Positions 59,615-64,000 of a stretch of 64,000 nucleotides of DNA are shown one piece after another. How positions within the stretch are numbered: position 1 is the stretch's first letter; each line of letters begins with the position of its first letter. The position numbers and the translations under genes were made by a program. The DNA is taken from assembly GCA_914767885.1 (NCBI GenBank), contig CAJZBQ010000015.1, positions 1 to 64,000 on the forward strand, written 5' to 3'. The DNA comes from Blepharisma stoltei. Its lineage: Eukaryota > Ciliophora > Heterotrichea > Heterotrichida > Blepharismidae. Under the pieces are notes generated by a model. That model made no database searches. It saw nothing but the letters and a program-made list of their open reading frames with translations, and was not told the DNA's origin.

Positions 59615-60550
59615 ATGGAGCCTGCCAAGCCAAGATATCGATATTTTAAACAAATTACACCTGACAAAATCATGCGTCAATTGTCTAAATTAGAGCCTAT
59701 CGGTGCTGCACAAAGAAGAATATTTGCTTCTAGCAGAGATTACGATAAGGCACAAAATGAGATCTTAGAAACCCAAAGGATGTATAATGACCAAAGGGAA
59801 AAAATACTTTCTAAATTAAACGCAAAATTCACCCTTCCTTCTTTAACTCCAGACCATAAAAACCAAAATAAAAATGAATTCAAGAAACGAAAACTTGATA
59901 AAAGCTTCACAGGGGTTGAAACGAAGCCAGATATTTGTGTCACAAGTCCACTAGGTGAGCAAAAACTATTTAGTTTCTCTGAGTCTCCACAAGAGTTCAG
60001 TACAAATGGGGAATTAGAAAGGCCACCAATAACTATACAGCATATTAATAGGATAAAACGGTTTGGAAGGGAAAATCATACTTTTCTCTCAAAAACCCCC
60101 ACAAAACGTTCAGTCTCTCCAATAGAAATCGCGCCTTTATCACCCAAATTGAAACCTATAGACGAAGTGATATCTGGATGCGATAGCTTGGTAAATGAGA
60201 AAAAATCTACAGAAAGGATGCTTCCTATGATAAAAGATTTTTATAATAAGCCTTTGATGAAGCTTAAACATATAGTTGATGCTATTGACAGCTGCAAAGG
60301 AGATCCTAGCGAAGAAAAGTAAGATTAATATAGTGTAAAAGAATATAGAAGCTTCCAGAGAAAAGTAAAAAATGCCAACAACCGAATCATTTACGATAAC
60401 GAATTCTGGGAAAAAGTCAACCAAGAAAACACAAAACTCCAAGCCAACATCCTCAAAAACAAAAGAAAATTTTGGAAGCAAACCTCAGAAGTGTTGCCAA
60501 AAGAACTAGACAACCCAATTTTAGATTGGCTTTATGATAGATACATTTAG
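59615..60550 (+). CDS. Unknown basic protein with one 15-nt intron
   Basis: Blocks 59615-60318 and 60334-60550 give 306 residues. The start is polar (MEPAKPRYRYFKQITP), followed by a helix-forming stretch, a Lys/Arg cluster KKRKLDK and several SP motifs (SPLG, SPIEIAPLSPKLKP), then a helical C-terminal region with three Trp residues. It looks like a regulated structural or nuclear protein, but no domain is recognised. Its stop is 17 bp from the stop of the convergent TBC gene. Confidence 0.65.
60319..60333 (+). other. 15-nt intron
   Basis: GTAAGATTAATATAG. Reading through hits a TAA; splicing extends the frame by 72 residues to a TAG at 60548. Confidence 0.85.
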
Positions 60551-60567
60551 CTGTTATAATATGAACC

Positions 60568-62421
60568 TTAATTATTACATCTAGCGTCATTCCCAATAAG
60601 GCTAATATACTTCATAATTAATTCAACACACTCATTTGGGGTATTTTCATTGGAAATTACTAAACGCAAAGGCTGCTTGTCTTTTACGAAGAAAAATGTC
60701 ACCCTATTTTTCTGCTTCGTTTTTGAGGTCACTCTGATTAAGTCTGTAATTTTTATGCGTGTTTGGACGTTTCTTTCTGATTTCCTTTCAGAATTTTTAA
60801 ATAAAATAAGCTCGTCTCTAGCGACGAGGAATGAAAAAATTTCTTCAGAAAAAGACTTGGTAGACTTATCATAATTTTTGCAGGAAAAGTACCGAATTTC
60901 GTCTCATTTTTGTGAGTTTTGCTCTATGGCGATTGTTCGCCGTTTATTTGTGTCGTCACCGCTGGCGGCAAAGGAATTCTTGATAGTTTTTACTGCTGTT
61001 GACAAAAAGTGGGCTTTATTTCTGACTGCTTTTTTGATTTTTTTGATTTTTTCTCTAATTTTTGATGGAGATCTTGTATAGATACAATAAGGACAATTAG
61101 AATTCTTATGGTTATCGATCTTTAGGCTATATTTCATACAAAGATTATGGCATTCTTTGAAGCCTCCCTCTATAATGCTTACGTGAGGGAAGCCTTTGGA
61201 TATAAAGATTTCTAATAGGTTTTCCATCATTATCTGACACTGGTCATTAGATATTGAAGCTCCATGCTCCATTTCAAAGCCTGAGCCTTGGAATTCCTTA
61301 TCTCCTAATAAAAAAATATGATAAATTCCTCTAAGTTCCACATAGTTGTCAGGGATTTCATTTAAAATTTCTTCATCCTCATATATTTTTGTATCAATTG
61401 AGGCAGAATTCGGGAAAATCCCATGTTTTTGCTGAGCTTTTGGTCGGCAATCTAATAAAAGAATAGGTGTTTTATATGTTTCTTCTTTGCAAACACATTG
61501 AAATTCAGCACAGCTGCAAGTCTTTTTTTCTGGAAAAATTACTTCTAGTACATCTCTAGGGGTAGCAGTAAGGCAATATTGATTTGACAGCACATCAAGG
61601 GTGCTATTAATTGTTTCCAAGTTAAAAATATCAATTGACGCTAATTTCTGCCTTATGGAAAACGGCATATTATTTTTGAGTTTTTTCGCAATTTGAATTA
61701 TTTTTTCATAGTCTTCGTTATTCTCTAGCATAATTTGGGAAATGCTTTGCTGTATGATATTGTCCTTGTTAACCATTATCTGTGCTTTAAAGTGAATCAA
61801 GAACGCTATCCCTACATAGCAAGGGAAAAGCCTATCATTCTCAACAATCATCTCCTCCCAGACTTTATAAATAATCTCGAAATTCGAAATCTTGCCTGCA
61901 AAAGCCGTCAGAAATCAAGACGTCGCAAAAAACTCAGGCGAAATTGAATTAGTCTGAAAAAAATTGCTGATCCAAGGCTCATGATACCTTAAAAGCAGCT
62001 TAAATATCACAAAAAATCCTTGCAGAGGCCGAAAACTCTATATAAGCTTTACTTTATCTACAAACATCGTAGGTAGAAATCAATTGACGAATTTTTTGAA
62101 ATAAGTATAAACCATATACAAAGGTATCCCCTGTCTATGCAAAATCAAGAACGGCGCCATAATTTCATTCATCCCTTGCTTATATGATGTTTTTTCTTCT
62201 TTGCAGAACTTCGTTAGCAGGATTTCTAGATTCGTTTTTTCTTCATTTGTCAAAATCTTTGATCTGGTTCTTTCTGAGTCAGTTTTAATTATACGCTGAT
62301 TAGGCAAATCAAGTTCTGCTTCAATTGTGAACTCTTCAATAGCTTCTGGACAGAGTAATAGCTAAATATAGCCTACCAGAAAATTTTCAACATTAAACTG
62401 GGGAGAATTCTCTTCTTCCAT
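60568..62421 (-). CDS. TBC1D23-like protein (TBC plus rhodanese domains)
   Basis: With two 15-nt introns removed (62362-62376 and 62038-62052) the gene encodes 607 residues. The N-terminal TBC domain shows RIIKTDSERTRSK, LEILLTKFCKEEKTSYKQGMNEIMAPFL and FFATSWFLTAFAGKI. The catalytic Arg/Gln pair of active RabGAPs is not clear, as in TBC1D23. A rhodanese-like domain follows (LLLDCRPKAQQKHGIFPNSASID), then a basic linker and a C-terminal globular domain after a TGA (60904-60906). Three TGA codons are Trp (also 61915-61917 and 62080-62082). TBC1D23 bridges golgins at the trans-Golgi with WASH/FAM21 on endosome-derived vesicles; a WASP homologue in the same window is coincidental as far as I can tell. 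Confidence 0.87.
62038..62052 (-). other. 15-nt intron in the TBC1D23-like gene
   Basis: On the minus strand GTAAAGCTTATATAG; removal avoids an in-frame TAG and joins MFVDK to SFRPLQGFF. Confidence 0.87.
62362..62376 (-). other. 15-nt intron near the TBC1D23-like start
   Basis: On the minus strand GTAGGCTATATTTAG; removal avoids an in-frame TAG and joins VENFL to LLLCPEAIEEF, connecting the frame to the ATG at 62421. Confidence 0.85.
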
Positions 62422-62454
62422 TTATAACTTATACACTTAAAAATACTACCAAAT

Positions 62455-63366
62455 TTATTGAGCTTCTTCAGGGATTTCTTCATATTCTCTCCACAATTTT
62501 TTGAATTCTTCACTTATCCTTATTAATTCTTCATCATTATGTTTTCTATTCCTAAACATTGGGTCGACCCTTAATATTTCACCAATAATTTGTCTTGAAA
62601 AATTTCCCCGAAAATAATTAGAATCTTCAACCACATGGGCAAACCCTCCATTTCCGTCAAAATCAATATGAATATAAGGGAATCCTTTGGGTATTGACTT
62701 TCTGATCCCTTTTACACTAGTTGGGATGATTTTTTTATTTTGTGTCCATTCTTCGTCACCTTCACTTAATTCTCTATAAATAATCATTTCTGCGTCTTCT
62801 CGAGCTTGAGGGTCAAGTGGGAAGCATTCAATGTAGGTATGAAGGCACCTTCTGAGGTCAATCACATTTTCCACAAAAATTGCAGTTTTGCCGAGCTCAT
62901 CTCTGTACATTTTTGATATATCTTTTTGGAGATCTTGAAGCTCTTGGTACTCATTAGATTCCATCTCAGTAATAGATAAAGTATGGGCGTTTGGGACTAG
63001 TAAACAGTGGCCTTTTGATAAATAGCCTGATGAAGGGATTTCGATATGAAAAGAGCCTCTTATAGAAACAAGCAATTTACTATTGAAATTTTGGCTGTCT
63101 ATGCAGTGGTCACAATTTTGGTTAGTCTTTTTTGTTAGACGCTTATAGGTGTCAAGTTTTTCTGCTTTAATTTGAGATTCTGTGATTTCGTATTCTTCGT
63201 CTTTGTTTTTCCTTATGTTTCTTATTAGGTGTTCATTATAATCTTCGCTTGTAGCTATTTTCTCATTTTTTCTGATTTCGTTTAGTCCGATTTGGCTTTT
63301 CTTTTCCTCTTCTTTTGTTTTTTCCTCTTCTTTTGTCTTTTTCTTATATTTTATCCCTGCTAGCAT
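62455..63366 (-). CDS. CWF19L2-like splicing factor (CwfJ C-terminal domains)
   Basis: 303 residues. A charged N terminus (KKKTKEEEK) precedes a CwfJ domain 1 (CDHCIDS... IEIPSSGYLSKGHCLLVPNAHTLSI) with the HIT-like Cys/His pattern, then CwfJ domain 2 (FPYIHIDFDGNGGFAHVVED). CWF19-type proteins bind the intron lariat spliceosome and assist debranching. It is short because the long disordered N terminus of animal homologues is missing. A factor of this kind working on 15-nt introns is of interest. Confidence 0.85.
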   Translation of the reverse strand: MLAGIKYKKKTKEEEKTKEEEKKSQIGLNEIRKNEKIATSEDYNEHLIRNIRKNKDEEYEITESQIKAEKLDTYKRLTKKTNQNCDHCIDSQNFNSKLLVSIRGSFHIEIPSSGYLSKGHCLLVPNAHTLSITEMESNEYQELQDLQKDISKMYRDELGKTAIFVENVIDLRRCLHTYIECFPLDPQAREDAEMIIYRELSEGDEEWTQNKKIIPTSVKGIRKSIPKGFPYIHIDFDGNGGFAHVVEDSNYFRGNFSRQIIGEILRVDPMFRNRKHNDEELIRISEEFKKLWREYEEIPEEAQ

Positions 63367-63458
63367 TTATTTAATATCTTATTTATTGTACCTTGTATGA
63401 TTCATTTTTAACCCTATTAATACATTAATTTCCTAGCAATTATTTTTATCCTCTAGGC

Positions 63459-64000
63459 TTAAAATGGCTCAGCATCAATAACTTCTTCTAAATTCTTCAA
63501 AAAACCACGATTATAAATATTCGGCTGATTCAATAAATGTGCTTTTTTGTCGTCAATCTGCAAGTCCAGCCTTTTCATCCTTTCATTTGATGTCGTATTA
63601 TTTTTCACCAGCAGCAAGTGGTATAGGAAAAAGCCTCCCAGTAAAATTCCTACAACAAGGCACAAGCTTTCAGCGAAAAATAACTTTTGGTGCTCTTGTA
63701 TCAAATATTGAAAAACCACAATCCAGCTGCCTGATACCCTATTTCCTTCTCTATCTGTAAAAACTGTGGTAAAAAGTCTTTCTGAAAGAGTTATATATGC
63801 AAATATCATAAATCCGATCATAGACGCATATAAGCAGATAACACTGTGTGACAATAGAAAAGCCAGGAAAAATTTGTAATTGCCGTAGCCTACACATTGG
63901 TTTATCCAGACACAATGATGATCCATTTTTGGAACGCAGCCTTCGCACACTGAGCAATGTTTAGATCTGGCCGGCTTTTGGAGTTTGCAGGTAGTGCAAG
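63459..64000 (-). CDS. DHHC palmitoyltransferase, Swf1/ZDHHC4-like, 5' end outside the window
   Basis: The frame is open to the right edge: TTCKLQKPARSKHCSVCEGC, then DHHCVWINQCVGYGNYKFF, the catalytic cysteine-rich domain, followed by two hydrophobic segments (FLAFLLSHSVICLYASMIGF; LCLVVGILLGGFFLYHLLLV) and a short tail. 'KPARSKHCS.C' recalls Swf1-type enzymes, which acylate transmembrane proteins such as SNAREs. The N-terminal membrane segments lie beyond the window. It is not a close copy of the DHHC gene at 22773. Confidence 0.88.
   Translation of the reverse strand, partial: CTTCKLQKPARSKHCSVCEGCVPKMDHHCVWINQCVGYGNYKFFLAFLLSHSVICLYASMIGFMIFAYITLSERLFTTVFTDREGNRVSGSWIVVFQYLIQEHQKLFFAESLCLVVGILLGGFFLYHLLLVKNNTTSNERMKRLDLQIDDKKAHLLNQPNIYNRGFLKNLEEVIDAEPF

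Overview
The window is the end of a chromosome from a heterotrich ciliate, most likely Blepharisma, and most likely germline (micronuclear) or otherwise unprocessed DNA. Four things support this. (1) Positions 1-955 are a telomere of CCCTAACA units. (2) TGA is read as tryptophan: at least 11 in-frame TGA codons fall on expected Trp positions (for example the dynein motif EWNLQGLP and the tectonic, WASP, CDPK and TBC genes), while TAA and TAG are stops. (3) Introns are 15 or 16 nt long (60319-60333, 62038-62052, 62362-62376, 23018-23033, 34962-34977). (4) Many conserved genes are interrupted by foreign segments whose precise removal restores the frame.

Layout, left to right: telomere; a p25-alpha/TPPP-like repeat gene (-, 1110-3900); a remnant of a HYDIN 3' end and a MITE (4383-4948); HYDIN, a ~4490-residue central-pair protein (-, 4966-21034); a class IV aminotransferase (+); a DHHC palmitoyltransferase (+); a WASP homologue (-); MCM3 (+); tectonic (+); two small ORFs, one with an N-terminal MGCC acylation signal; a calcium-dependent protein kinase with MGVCC (-); a papain-like protein with a Ser-for-Cys active site (+); a TauD/gamma-butyrobetaine-type dioxygenase (-); an HTH-repeat protein (-); a ~4600-residue outer-arm-type axonemal dynein heavy chain (-, 39674-57568); a GRAM-VASt lipid-transfer protein (-); an unknown gene (+); TBC1D23 (-); CWF19L2 (-); and the 3' part of a second DHHC enzyme (-) cut by the window edge. 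HYDIN, dynein and tectonic are ciliary, and the p25-alpha protein may be.

The striking layer is the interruptions. I count 23 top-level insertions in 8 of the genes, plus nested ones. Removing the segments listed brings HYDIN, MCM3, WASP, DHHC, the protease, the p25 gene and the GRAM gene to an exact multiple of three with conserved protein across each join. The insertions fall into (a) MITE-like elements with CTCCC...GGGAG inverted ends flanked by TTA/TAA, (b) TA-flanked segments including near-perfect foldback hairpins of 233-234 bp, and (c) SINE-like retroposons of about 350-580 bp flanked by target-site duplications of 5-19 bp. Several are nested up to three deep. All gene models that skip these segments are inferences from reading frame and conserved motifs; they need macronuclear DNA or RNA to confirm.
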